Positions 11,687 to 23,849 are shown, counted from the first letter of the stretch. The stretch is 64,000 bases of DNA from Rana temporaria (GCF_905171775.1 NC_053490.1:459939143-460003142), one strand, 5' to 3'. The notes: generated from the sequence alone by a model not told the origin. Translations and numbers: made by a program.

Positions 11687-12992
11687 TAATCATCAGACAA
11701 CAGGACACTGAGCTCAACTGATTTGTTGTGTACACAGGTTTCCGTCCATCCTAACAATTGATAGAAACTCTCTCTAAGCCTTCACGGCTCTGCTGAGGGG
11801 TTTGCAAGGACACTGAGAATTAGGAGGAGATTTGCTAAGACCAGCACCAAGTGAATCCAATGATTATCCATTGCAGATTATAAGTCAATTGTCCTTTGGC
11901 CCTGTAATCAATGTGCCTGTCTCTACTGAGGAAGTTTCTGTACATGTGTGATAAATGACATTTCAGTTGAAAAAAGGATTCGTATATCGCAGGGGCTCAT
12001 TTTAGACACTGCCAAGCATTTTGTATTTTTGGTGCCCCAACATTTTCTAATCACTAGATGGGAGAATTCATTAAGCTCCCAAGATTCCTTATCTGTCTAA
12101 TCTAGACACATCATGTATATATTTGTTTTAGCAAGGCCCATCCCTATACCCAATTCCAAATCATTCCTAACCGTGAAACATTACAGTGGCTTTTATTTTT
12201 GTAGTGTGCTCTTAAAGTCGCCTTCAATTTAGTAGGCTTTTCTTGGCTTTGTCCAGTATTTATGAAATTTTAGTTTTCCTGATTACGTTGGATAGTTGGA
12301 AGTAAAGCCATGTATATCGGTGATGTGATCCATTCTAGGTTTCTCTTGAACGTAAAAAAAAAACGGTTTACAAAGAGTTAAACTTGGCAAGGCCCCCAGG
12401 ATAGTAAGAATGATGGTGCAAAGCGCCAGGATACACCTTTATACAATCTGAATAAAATATTTCATTTTTTAGGGTTCATCTTTATTAATCATCTAGACAT
12501 AGGATAAACCTTGGTTCCTGTGGCACACTCAGTGATGATTCTATGTAAGATCTAGAATGTCTGAAAATGTAAGTCTATTCAAAGCTGACTTAGTTCAGCG
12601 AATAGTTTCCCCTTACAGCTACACTCCGGGAATAGACCCGTATACATTCATCTGAGCAACATACTGTATATGTGAACACTTTTACATGCCACAATATTTG
12701 CAATGCTGTTCATCCATCTTGTAATACAGAGATCCCTATAACACAACATAAACAGGTCAATGACTGCACTTTCCTCTGCTGCACTTTGGCATTAGGGCTT
12801 GGTCACCAACCTGGCCATAGTCTGCTGACTGAGCAATCGGCTCCTTGCTGAAGGTGCCCCAGCATATTGATGAGGCCGTCACTCTCCCTCGGCAAGCTCC
12901 AAGTGAAGACTGACTGCAGTGGTGCCTGAATTGGGCTCGCGGGTCAGATTTCTTCTATGTAGGGGAATACAGACAGATTCCGGTACTTTATA

Positions 12993-13068
12993 TGAGGGTT
13001 TTTCAAAAGGTTTCCACACTTGTATTAAAATATAAAAACAAGTGCAGAAGCTTTTTGAAGACCCCTCG
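12993..13068. mobile_element. 76-bp mariner-type MITE
   Basis: TA dinucleotides (12991-12992 and 13069-13070) flank TGAGGGTTTTTCAAAAGG..CACTTGT and ACAAGTGCAGAAGCTTTTTG..CCCCTCG, an almost complete short palindrome. The TA target and tiny hairpin form fit a mariner-derived MITE. Confidence 0.65.
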
Positions 13069-13704
13069 TACTAGGTGTATTGGAAGAACAAATCATTGTA
13101 TGAAATGATGATCTTTTATGGCTGCTTGACTCAACTTTGACTATTTTGACAGTGAGTTGAGCGTTTCTAAATGAACCGTTCAAAAGAGTTAATATATTAC
13201 TGGAAACGGCACAGTGTTCTGTTAGAACGGGATATGGATGCTGGTAAATACATCAGCAGTTTCCGCTTATAGTAATCTGAAGCAACTGCTGTTCAGTAGC
13301 AAATTTACTGCGTTGTGGAGGTGGCACAGTCTGTATAATCACTTAGGTTTAGTGAAATAGGAGATTTAACCATAACTCACATTGTCTGAAAAGGGAGGAA
13401 GCCTTCCTCCTCCCTTTCCAGTTCACTGTATACCTACCAGGCTGATGGACTCTATAAACTACCCACCACCTGAAAGGGGCTCCTGAATTGTTATTGCCCT
13501 GGTGAGCCCTAAAAGCATGAAAGTCCCCCCAAAGAGTTTAGGTCTACAACATGTAAATTGTTTTATAATTTTAAGGGTTTTAAATGCATTCAATGACTGC
13601 CGTCACGGATTTAACTTTTAAGAGCTAAAACCGAAAAGGTTTCCAGCTCATCATAGAGCAGTGGGGGTAGTGCTGTCCTTTCCTAACCTCAAGGGACATA
13701 ACGG

Positions 13705-14042
13705 AGTCCCCTTTCACACAGGTTGGATCAGCAGGGGAGCCATCCACTGATACCCCGCTGAGCTGAGCGGTGCTCCTGGGTGACCGGTCCATGTTTGCGC
13801 CGCTTCTGCAGGGCAGACACAGCTTGCTCTGCTCTTTTGGGCAGTAAAATGTAAACAGACTGACTATCCGATCAGATGGAGGAGAATGGATCCCCTTCCA
13901 TTTGTTTTTATCAGATCGGAGGTAGCATTTTGTTTGCGTACATCCGGCTGCCCATAGAGTAGAATGCGGGGTCTGATTGGGTCCCCCTGGAAAATTAACA
14001 GGCAGACCTGATTGGACCTCTCGTGTGAAAGGGGCCTTTAGA
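13705..14042. repeat. MITE with CCTTTCACAC / GTGTGAAAGGGG ends
   Basis: Left end CCCCTTTCACACAGGTTGGA and right end CTCGTGTGAAAGGGGCC, with inner blocks CCGATCAGATGGAGG and TATCAGATCGG. The segment 42150-42412 carries a related right end (ATCGTGTGAAAGGCC) and GATCGGA blocks. Non-coding. Confidence 0.55.
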
Positions 14043-15444
14043 ATAGGGTTCCTTCACTCACCAAGGCTTCTATTTTTGCCCTATAATCCTGGCCTTTGTA
14101 CACAACTCAAGGACTGGAGATAAACTCGATGCCATGATCCCATATTGACCCTTCCAGAATACTCATATGGAGGCTCCAATTGATGAGTTCCTTTTAAAAT
14201 ATTTGTTGCCTGGCTGTCTCTGACCCGCTAAATCAATCATTCAGGTGCAGTCAGAACTCCTGATGTCAGTGATTGAAAAACAACAAAAGCTATAAGTTCA
14301 GCCACGACACTCAGGCCTCTAGTAACAGAAGTCAGCAATGGTCGCTCACGTTTTCCTTTCACAGCACTTTTCCTTTAAGTGAACATCTGGACGGAATGTT
14401 CACCACAACCAATGATTTCTGTATTCTATCATAGAAATGTAAATCTTTGATAAGCAGGGCATTACTGGTCACGTCCTGGACAGATTCCCAGTGACCACAT
14501 AGTGATTAATAAATCTCCTTGTTCACACCAACGTTCTTAAACATAACAATCCAAAAAAAAAAACATTCCATTGCTGTCTACAGAGTCTGTACCCACCGTT
14601 GTGATGCATGCTGAGAGAAGGGACTTAACGCCATATTTTTGGAACAATGCCCAGGGCTGTCCCATTGTAGCCAACTGAATGGAACACGGTTCAATGCCTG
14701 TGAATGTGCTCTGCGATGTGTTGCAAGTAAGGACAAGGCCAAATGTGTGCTAAGACAATACCTGACATTTCTAAACTGGTCTTTCAGGGAGCATTAGCAT
14801 TAAGAAAACATTTTTAGCACCCATTTACATGAATAGAAGGGCTAACATCCATGCTGGCAATTACTATCAGATTACAACTGGTGCATGTTGCTTCTTGTGG
14901 TGGGCAGACTATTCTGTTACAAACCGGTTATCGTCTACAATTCGCACTACAGCCTATTGGACCTACCAGCTTTACAATCCGCTTCTCTGTAGCACATAAA
15001 CATTTACTTATAGATGTTTAGTGTTCAGAAATAAAAAGGAAGCAATGTAACCCACAGCATCCAAAAAATGTTTTTATTTCTTTCCAAAATACAAGAGTGG
15101 GTTGCTCTGGGTTACAATTTCGTCCCATTGTCTTCACAATGGCCTGTTGTACTTGTTTATAAACATGTAATATTTTAATAACATTTTATACCGGAAACCC
15201 CAAACTTTCAGAACCGGGATCACAAACGCTCTGAAGCACCAGATTTATTTAAGGATTTATTTGATGTTTTATTTTATTTTCACCAATATTATATTTATAA
15301 AGCCCGAAAAAAAGCGAGATTTCTCAAGGGATTTAAGAAGAAAAGATGTTATGTATATTTTTATTTTGTGTCTGTACTGTTGCAATGTATGCATATTATT
15401 ATGAAGTTAGAACGGAAACGAAAATAGCAAGGATAATGTTAGTT

Positions 15445-15450
15445 AATAAA
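15445..15450 (+). terminator. ABR: Candidate ABR poly(A) signal
   Basis: AATAAA within GTTAATAAAACATT, an A-run within 10 bp, and a GT/T-rich downstream element (CTTGTGTTTTGATTTTG) at about 15468-15484. The preceding 400 bp are AT-rich, repeat-free and UTR-like. It is the best signal before the block of transposons that begins at about 15630. Confidence 0.5.
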
Positions 15451-15629
15451 ACATTAAAAAAAAAAATCTTGTGTTTTGATTTTGACACATCATTTATTTT
15501 ACAGTGACCTTTCAACGTAAAGTTAATTCACTGCGGTGACATTCTTAGTATTGCAGATAACGGTGGAACGCCAGCAAACCGCTGTTACACAGGAGAAATA
15601 TAAATGATGGCAGGGAAGGCTGTCTATAG

Positions 15630-16407
15630 GCCCGTACACACGATCGGATAATCCAATGGGAATTGTGTGATATGTGGAGTTGGGATATACTGCGCTACTA
15701 AACACGTGATCATAAACAAAAAATAAATAAATGCAGCAGCTCATAATGTGAGACCACACATGCAAACAATGGAAAAAGAAAAGGAAGGAGCTGCGCAAAA
15801 AACGTGATAAAGGAGCAATATTAACAGATCTAGACACAGCAATCTGTAGTAATCACAAATGAATAGTGAAAAATATAAAGAAGTGCATATACAGTCCAAA
15901 GTTAAAATCATGAAAAACAATAAAAATCCAATCGTTGGTGAATCGATATGGCAAACCAATGAAAAACTTGCACCGTGTAAAGCCAGTGAAGAAAAATTTG
16001 AGTGAATGAGAAACCACAATGTGTCAGCAATAACACAAGTGCACCACCACCTATAGGGTTATGTGCTTACCAGAGGTAAGCTGTACTAGGCCAAAGTTAA
16101 GGATCGTAATCCTGATGATAGCAATCTCCAATCTTGGGGAACCGAAGCTTCAGGTGTTATGAACTCAATAGCCACAATGGCCATGAAACTTGGCATCAAT
16201 GACCCAAAATGGAAGGAGACTCGCATGATGTGTAAAGCTTATAAAATAATTGTGTGATGACAGGATGTTGTCAGATGATGCGACCATTTCTATGCTTCAT
16301 TGGACAATTGTTGCCAGATTTTCAGCCAACCAATGTTTGATGGCATGCTTTAAAATGTTCTGACAACAAATGTGTGCTGTTGGATTATCCGATCGTATGT
16401 ACAGAGG
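15630..16407. mobile_element. MITE with GTACACACGATCGGATAATCC termini
   Basis: The left terminus CCCGTACACACGATCGGATA matches in reverse the right terminus GGATTATCCGATCGTATGTA at about 16381-16400. The interior (15690-16240) is A-rich and non-coding. It belongs to the same terminal family (xxCGTACACACGAxCGG) as 31975 and 45344. Confidence 0.6.
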
Positions 16408-17189
16408 TCCTTCGGGGGGAAAAAGTACAAACACGCATGCTCTGAAGCAATGCTCACCATAACACATTAGCAGAAGTTGCCCAAAGGGTGGCGCTAAAGA
16501 GCTGAAAAAAAAACACGTAGTTGTGTGTTTGGCCAACAATTCTTTGCAGTTAGTATGCCAAGTTCATGGCCAACGCCCTTCGGACAAATGTCCTATGCTT
16601 TGTCCGCAGAAAATCCGATCGTGTGTATGAGGCTTCAGTATGGAACTCTGTTCAGTCAGTCTTGTGATTCAACCCAACTGCACAGCCAAGCAGGATACAA
16701 TGCAGTTTTAACTTTACACCTCCGAGTGTCATCCTGTCCAACTAAAGCCTGCTTATTGGACTGTAAAGCTGCATTATTACCTGGGGAAGTAGCCCAGCAA
16801 TCAAGGTGATCTACTCAGCTGGTCAGTGTGGCAGAGCTGTGTAATTTGAAGGCAGGCTGAACAGAATTGCAAAATACGTGGCAGGGAAAAAAGTTCAAAT
16901 ATGTATTTCCATTTGAAGTATAGATTAGATAGTTGCCTGGAGTTCCACTTTAAGCTTAGCCAACGCCCCTAATTGTGGCCATTAAGGTATTTGTGATCAA
17001 CCACTGAATAATGGAGCAAATTGAAAGCTTGCAACACCTACATGTGAATAAAGGCAATGTTATGATGGAAAACAAGCTGGATATCCTAATTCTGTATCAC
17101 CATGAATACAAGGGGCAATTCCCTAAAGGTTGAAAAAAGCATGCAATATTCATTATTAAAGTTTATGTATAGTTAAAAATAAGGTTAAG
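16408..17189. other. Repeat-derived intergenic DNA
   Basis: A second reversed terminus, AAAATCCGATCGTGTGTATG at 16610-16629, is followed by a block ending GCCTGGAGTTCCACTTTAAG near 16953, both common transposon-style ends. No gene is seen. Confidence 0.4.
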
Positions 17190-19000
17190 GAAAATCTTTT
17201 TCTTGGTGTACGTTATAGAACATGGGATGAAGTAATTCAGGTACATTAGGCTATGCTATTGCCTTGGACACTGGCAAAACAAAGCAGTAAAGACAGGAAA
17301 GTAGGAGTGGATCTTGAGAACAGGGTGTATTGGCCTTTATTCCATTATGTACTCCAAGAAATAGATTTTTTGGAACAACCCGGGTGCAGATCAGCCTGTA
17401 CCAAAAGGGCTGGAGGAAGTTCCTAAGTACCTTTTATAAAGGACTCTAGGTGGAAAGGGGGAGTTGGGTAAATTGTGCCATGCCACACCTGGTCTTCCAC
17501 CTGAGACTAGGCTCTCCTCTCTCTAGAAACTAGGAGTAGTTGAAAATTGGCACCAAGTTCAAAAATGTTCCACTGTCTAAGTGAATAAATTCCAAACACA
17601 GTCTGGATTTCCTGATCGTTCTAACACAAGAGCACATAATATTCAGGATTGTGGGGCTACGGTAATTGTCAATACAGGGTGTCCACAAGGCTGGTCCCTA
17701 CATAGGGTCCAGGCTTCGCCCATTATGGTGGGCATATCATCCTGGAGGGGACTTTAAATTCTAGGTTGTATAGGAAGGATAGACCACAGCCCTGGAACTG
17801 TATAGGTGGGGTGCAGGGGACGGTGCATACGTTACACCCTGAATATAGGTGTAATATTACAAAAGGTGATCTTATCCTTTTTAGCTTTAAAGTGGTTGTA
17901 TACCCAAATTTGACATGCTTACCTACAGGCAGGGATGGACTGGCCATAGGAACTACAGGGAGTTTCCCGGTGGGCCGATGGCTCAGTGGGCCGTTTTTTA
18001 AAACAGAGATGCTGCTTGGAGGACTTTTTCTAACACCCTGGCAGCACCCCAGTGTGAAAGCACTCAGGCTTTCACACTGGGACTGCAGCGGAAACGTTTT
18101 TCAGTCGCTTTACAGGCGCTATATTTAGCCCAAAGGTGCCTAAAAAAACGCCTCAGTGTAAAAAGGGGTCCTACACTCACCCCCTCTCTTTTACACTCAC
18201 TCTCTTTTTATTACACTCACCCTCCTCTCTCACCCCCTTTCCCTCAACCCTCCCTCTCTCATTCCCCTCTCTCTCGATATACAATAATGGATGGAGGGGC
18301 GTGATTTTTCAGGGGGGTGGGGGCAGAATTTTATTCAGTTAAAGTGGGCCAGTCTGGATGAAGTCCAGGGCCAAATTTTTGTCCCAGTCCAGCCCTGCCT
18401 ACAGGTAAGCCTATAATAAGCTATGCTAGTGTCCAGTCATCTGAAAGTACCAGCCGAAGCTCTGTGAATATTCAGCCTGAACCCCTGTACTGTACTCCAC
18501 GATATGGAGCTTGCAGGTAAGTAAAAAAAATCCTATTTTCTTAATCGCATGTTTTGGGACACAAGATGAGTAATTCAGGCACATTGGGACATCCAAAAGA
18601 AATCCAATTAAGGGGTGGGGAACACAACAAGTGAAAGATAACAGGCCCATGAAAAAAAAGATCAGGTTGAGGGGCTCTTTAGAACCGCCTTAAGAAGCTT
18701 ACAACTGATCCCGACGTCAGATGAGGCCTGAACGTCTACCTGGTAAAACTGAACATGTGAACAGAAGACCCCAGTGTCAGTCTTGCAAATCTGAGAAACA
18801 TACTTGATGTTGATAAAGCCCTTGAAACACGAACTGATCTAACGGAGTGTGCAATGATGGTAAAGGGGAAAACCTTGCGTACATGATGAGCTGCCAAATC
18901 CATCTAGAAATAGGTGGCTGTCCTCTACAGGGACCTTTGTGACTGAAAGACACTTTCCCTATTTACGCCAAAACTAAAAATGTTTTGAGTATACATACAC
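17190..19000 (-). mobile_element. Degenerate DIRS-like retrotransposon (3' part)
   Basis: Read on the minus strand, 18805-18666 encodes KYVSQICKTDTGVFCSHVQF followed by YQVDVQASSDVG..LLKAVL and a stop. This matches the C-terminal pattern of DIRS tyrosine recombinases (ISxICxAATWSS..TF..FY..DV..). Just upstream, in a shifted frame, AHSVRSV at about 18855-18835 carries the HxxR catalytic pair, so at least one frameshift separates them. Downstream on that strand (18560-17190) lie terminal-repeat-like blocks (CCTATTTTCTTAATCGC.. and ATCTTTTTCTTGGTGTACG) resembling the termini at 35472. The 5' half (gag, RT) is missing. A hAT element interrupts the terminal region. Confidence 0.7.
17930..18397. 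mobile_element. hAT element with perfect 8-bp TSD
   Basis: Complete 468-bp non-autonomous hAT. CCTACAGG occurs at 17922-17929 and again at 18398-18405, flanking inverted ends CAGGGATGGACTGG / CCAGTCCAGCCCTG. The interior has a CT-rich tract at about 18175-18275 (TTACACTCACCC repeats) and no transposase. It inserted into the terminal region of the DIRS-like relic, so it is younger than that element. Confidence 0.85.
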
Positions 19001-19608
19001 TATAGGAGTGGCAATGGCCCTTCTGATCATCATAAACCGTTATCACTTTGTCCACCACTGCCTATTATTTCCTTTATAGAAAAGAGGGAAAAAAAGCCTC
19101 TATGTAATGCATGGATCTGTTGGGCAAATCAGACCGTGGCAGGTCCCTGGTAGCAAGGACGGGCGGATTTGTTTTTTTTTAGTAATCTATCTTTTCATGT
19201 GTGGCAACTTTAGATTTTCATCCCAGCCAAACGACTGTTCTGATGGGAACGATCATTGTCTTCTGTTGCTTATAACCTTACCCCCCCTTCATGACCGAAC
19301 CATTTTTGTTTGCACTGCATTTCTTGAACTGACAATTGCATGGTCATGCAATGCTATACCCAAATTAAATGTATATAATTTTTCCCAAGTAGAGCTTTCT
19401 TTTGGTGTTCTTTGATCACCTATGGGGGGCTTTAAATGGAAATATAGCACACATTAAAAAAAAAAAAAAATGTTTTGTGTTCTCCTATCCAAGTTAAAAG
19501 TTAATCAAATTTCTTCATAAATATATTCTGCAACATGTCTTGTTAGGAAATTCCCAAATATTGCTTGGTTTATGTGAAAGTTATAGCGTGTACAAACTAT
19601 GGCATATA
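19001..19608. other. Intergenic, no clear feature
   Basis: A/T-rich DNA with one A-run (19457-19470). The 102-codon frame at 19107-19415 has no recognisable domain. No RNA gene seen. Confidence 0.4.
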
Positions 19609-20863
19609 CAGTGGTGCTCATAAGTTTACATACCCTGGCTGAATTAGGGCATTATTCAGAGAAAATTAATAACACAAACATTTCTTTCACTCATGGTTGG
19701 TGTTTGGCTGAAGCCCTTTATTATCAATTAACTGTGTTTACTCTATTTAAATCATAATGGCAACAGAAACCCAAATGACCCTGATTGAAAGTTTACATAC
19801 CCTCATGATTTTGGTCTGATAACATGCACACAAAGGGGATTGAATGGTTACTAAAGGTAACCATCCTCACCTGTGATCTGTTTGCGTGTAATTTGTGTGT
19901 ATAAATGGTCAATGAGTTTCTGGACTCCTGACAGACCCTTGCATCTTTCATCCAGTGCTGCACTGATGTTTCTGGATTCTGAGTCATGGGGAAAGCAAAA
20001 GAATTGTCAAAGGATCTGCGGAAAAGGTAGTTAAACTGTATAAAACAGGAAAGGGACATAAAAAGATATTCAAGGAATTGAGACTGCCAATCAGCAGTGT
20101 TCAAACTCTAATCAAGAAGTGGAAAACGAGGGGTTCTGTTGAAACCAAACCACGGTCAGGTAGACCAACTAAGATTTCAGCCACAACTGCCAGGAAAATA
20201 GTTTGAGATGCAAAGATAAAGCCACAAATAAGTTCAGGTGGAATACAGGACTCTCTGAAAACATGTGGTGTGGCTGTGTCAAGTTGCACAATAAGGAGGC
20301 ACTTGAAGAAAGATGGGCTGCATGGTCGAGTCGCCAGAAGAAAGCCATTACTACACAAATGCAAAAAAGGATCTAACTTACAATACGGCAAACAGAACAG
20401 AGACAAGCCTCAAACCTTTTGGCACAAAGTCATTTGGAGTGATGAGCCCAAAATTTAGCTTTTTGGCCACAACCATAAACAAGGCCTATGATGAAAGGTA
20501 TGTAGGTGGGTCGCTGATGTTTTGGGGATGTGTGAGCTACAAAGGCACAGGAAATTTGATTAAAATTGTTGACAAGATGCATGCAGTATGTCATTAAAAA
20601 ATATTGGAGGAACATTTGCATTCATCAGCCAGGAAGCTGCGCATGGGACGTACTTGGACATTCCAACATGACAATGATCCAAAACACAAGGCCAAGTTGA
20701 CCTCTCATTGGCTACAACAGAATAAAGTGAAGGTTCTGGAGTAGTCATCTCGGTCTCCTGACCTCAATATCATTGAGCCACTCTGGGGAGATCTCAAACG
20801 TGCAGTTCATGCAAGACAGCCCAAGAATTTACAGGAACTGGAGGCTTTTTGCCAAGAGGAATG
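19609..20863 (+). pseudogene. Tc1/mariner transposase relic, 3'-truncated
   Basis: The element begins after a TA with CAGTGGTGCTCATAAGTTTA and CATACCCTGGC. The GTTTACATACCCT motif recurs at 19791, the direct-repeat-within-terminus layout of Tc1 elements. The transposase starts at ATG 19986 with MGKAKELSKDL, an HTH region (SSVQTLIKKW) and the basic GRPT hook (PRSGRPTKIS). Later it shows all three DDE positions: WSDEPK (about 20435), HDNDPKHK (about 20668) and the Glu of NIIEPLWGDLK (about 20773). It is dead: a frameshift lies about 13 codons from the start, with in-frame stops near 20205 and 20457 and a further break near 20590. The copy ends abruptly after CCAAGAGGAATG, so the right terminus is lost. 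Confidence 0.9.
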
Positions 20864-21365
20864 CAGCACAGCCGGCACAGGGTGCCCCCTACCCAGAAGT
20901 GCCGGATCACATACTAGGTACATGATCTGGCAAAGGAGAATCACTCTGCTGACGTACTCATATGTGATGCGGTTGGCAAGTGGTATAACACTGATTTTCA
21001 GTTAGCTGTCTACCCTAGTCGATGTTGTGTCACCATTGGTGCAAATGAACAGGTTGGTGCAGTGCAGCATGCACTTCGAGTACCCTGTGGCTCAGCCAGG
21101 TTATCGCTAATACTTAGGTGGACCCAGCAGGGACAAATTTGCCACGATCTTTGTCCGCACTGGGTAAATGGTAGACAAGTAAGAGAGTAGTTAATAATGG
21201 ATCTGAGTGTAAGCATTTTATTATTTTGAGTCTGAGGATCTGGTGAAGGTGGCAGTTAGGATGCAGAATAAAGCCAGTGCCAACACATATGGTTGATAAT
21301 TTCTTTGGGTAAATCATACCAGATTATATAGAGCAGTCTTGTAACTTCTATAAGTACCTGGTTAA
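20864..21365. other. Intergenic, unassigned
   Basis: Follows the broken end of the Tc1 relic (CAGCACAGCCGGCACAGGG...). Contains no recognised domain or terminus until TTAACCACTAGCCGACC at 21362. Confidence 0.4.
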
Positions 21366-22028
21366 CCACTAGCCGACCAGCCGCCGCAGTTTTACGGCGA
21401 CAGGTCGGCTCGGCTGCACGAAATCGCGTAATATTGCGTCATTTCGCATTTCAGCCACTAGGGATGCATGCCCCCTGCTCGCTCCTGGTGCCCGGCAGGC
21501 GCAATCACTGCCGGGCACCCGCGATCGCTCGTTACAGAGCGTGAACTGAGAGCTGTGTGTGTAAACACACAGCTCCCGGTCCTGTCAGTGGGAGAAATGA
21601 CTGATCGCATGTTCATACAATGTATGAACAGTGACCTGTCATTTCCCCTAGTCGGTCCCTACCCGCCTTCAGTTAGAACACACCTAGGGAACATAATTAA
21701 CCCCTTCCCTGCCAGTGACATTTTACAGTAATCAATGCATTTTTTATTGCACTGATTGCGATAAAAATGCCAATGGTCCCAAAAATGTGTCAAAAGTATC
21801 CGGCATAAGGTCGCAGTACTGATAAAAATCACAGATCGCCGCCATTACTAGTAAAAAAAAAATATATTAATAAAAATGCCATAAAACTACCCCCTATTTT
21901 GTAGACGCTATAACTTTTGCGCAAACTAGGGTTGTCCCGATACCACTTTTTTAGGACCGAGTACAAGTACCGATACTTTTTTTCAAGTAGTCACCGATAC
22001 CGAATACCGATACTTTTTTTTTTAAATG

Positions 22029-22190
22029 CAGCCACGTCCCTTAATTTAGCCATGTCTCTAAATTCAGCCATGTCTCTAAATTCAGCCATGTCTCTAAATT
22101 CAGCCATGTCTCTAAATTCAGCCATGTCCCTAAATTCAGCCATGTCCCTAAATTCAGCCATGTCCCTAAATTCAGCCATGTCCCTAAAGT
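22029..22190 (+). repeat. 18-bp tandem repeat, about 9 copies
   Basis: Unit AATTCAGCCATGTCTCTA, changing to ..TGTCCCTA in the last copies. Because 18 is a multiple of three it produces long open frames on both strands (for example FRDMAE repeats), which are not genes. Confidence 0.95.
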
Positions 22191-23590
22191 CCCCATCAGC
22201 AGTGTCCACCGCAAAACATCCCCATCAGCACAGCAATGTCCCTGTCAGCGGTGTCCCCATCAGCACAGCAATGTCCCCATCAGCAGTGTCCCCAGCAGCA
22301 TGTGTCCCCATCACCGCTGATGGGGACACCTCTGATGGGGACATTGCTGTGCTGATGGGGACATCGATTATGGGGTCACCGCTGATGGGGACATTGCTAT
22401 CCTGATGGGGACACAATTGATGTGGACACCCATGTCCCCATCAGCAGTGTGCCAAACAACGGTGTCCCCAGCAATGTCCCCATCAGAACAGAAATGTCCC
22501 CATCAGCAGTGTCTCCATCATCGCTGATGGGGACACCTCTGATGGGGACATTGCTGTGCTGATACCATTGATGGGGACACCTGTGTCCTCATCAGCGGTG
22601 TCCCCATCAGAACAGCAATGTCCCCATCAGCAGTGTCCCCAGCTGCACAGCAATGTCCCCAGCAGCAAGTGTCCCCAGCAGCAAGTGTCTCCATCATCGC
22701 TGATGGGGACATTGCTGTGCTGATGGGGACACCATTGATGGGGACACCCGTGTCCTCGTCAGCGGTGTCCCCATCAGAACAGCAGTGTCCCCAGCTGCAC
22801 AGCAGTGCCCCCAGCTGCACAGCAATGTCCCCAGCAGCAAGTGTCCCCAGCAGCAAGTGTCCCCAGCAGCAAGTGTCTCCATCATCGCTGATGGGGACAT
22901 TGCTGTGCTGATGGGGACACTCGTGTCCTCATCAGCGGTGTCCCCATCAGAACAGCAATGTCCCCATCAGCAGTGTCCCCAGCTGCACAGCAATGTCCCC
23001 AGCAGCAAGTGTCCCCAGCAGCAAGTGTCCCCAGCAGCAGTGTCTCCATCATCGCTGATGGGGACATTGCTGTGCTGATGGGGACACCCGTGTCCTCATC
23101 AGCGGTGTCCCCCATCAGAACAGCAATGTCCCCATCAGCAGTGTCCCCAGCTGCACAGCAATGTCCCCAGCAGCAAGTGTCCCCAGCAGCAAGTGTCCCC
23201 AGCAGCAGTGTCTCCATCATCGCTGATGGGGACATTGCTGTGCTGATGGGGACACCCGTGTCCTCATCAGCGGTGTCCCCATCAGAACAGCAATGTCCCC
23301 ATCAGCAGTGTCCCCAGCTGCACAGCAATGTCCCCATAAGCAAGTGTCCCCAGCAGCAAGTGTCTCCATCATCGCTGATGGGGACATTGCTGTGCTAATG
23401 GGGACACCATTGATGGGGACACCCGTGTCCTCATCAGCGGTGTCCCCATCAGAACAGCAATGTCCCCATCAGCAGTGTCCCCAGCTGCACAGCTTGTGTC
23501 CCCATCAGCTTGTGTCCCCATCAGCAGTGTCCCCAGCAGAGGTGTCCCCAGCAGAAGTGTCCCCATTAGCATGTGTCCCCATCAGCGTTT
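22190..23590 (+). repeat. GTCCCCATCAGCA minisatellite with ~170-bp higher-order unit
   Basis: About 1.4 kb built from 15-bp-like units (GTGTCCCCATCAGCA and variants). From about 22690 the units form a higher-order repeat of roughly 150-185 bp, recognisable by AGTGTCTCCATCATCGCTGA at about 22685, 22864, 23039, 23208 and 23359. Each higher-order unit contains both GTCCCCATCA and its complement TGATGGGGAC, so it can fold. Reading frames of up to about 149 codons across it are artefacts of triplet periodicity. Confidence 0.93.
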
Positions 23591-23849
23591 TGCAACATTC
23601 ACTTGCCTCCGCTGTAGCTGGCTTCTGCTCCTCTTCTTTTTTTCTTAGATTCCAGAGTCCCGACTCCCGCCCGCTGCTACACACGTGGAAGATTTGTAAT
23701 TTCAAACAGCGGGCGGGAAGAGGGGAGGTGCCGCGCCTGTGACGTCACTGGTTGTCGGGACATCGGCAGTCCCAGCAGCCAATCAAAAAGCACAGCGGGC
23801 GGGCCGGATCGAACACACAAGCGGGCCGGGGTTTGGAGACCCCTGCGCT

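Larger units (their letters stand above)
6062..15465 (+). other. ABR: Candidate long 3' UTR of ABR
   Basis: From the ABR stop there is no splice-supported coding sequence until an AATAAA at 15445-15450 followed by a GT/T-rich element. Parts look single-copy (6062-8300, 11700-12990, 14050-15460). Short transposons sit inside at 8331, 9930, 10095, 11090, 12993 and 13705. Other A/T-rich signals (AATAAA at 11656 and 12449) could give shorter isoforms. The full extent is inference; parts may be intergenic. Confidence 0.45.

Noticed and set aside
22029..23590. CRISPR-like regular repeat array
   Set aside because: Units are directly tandem without unique spacers, in a vertebrate genome, inside a hAT element.
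21917..23742. Many overlapping frames of 60-160 codons on both strands (SAMSLNSAMSLN, VSPSAVSPAAQQCP)
   Set aside because: They lie wholly on 15- and 18-bp tandem repeats whose periods are multiples of three, which keeps all frames open; no codon bias or splice context.
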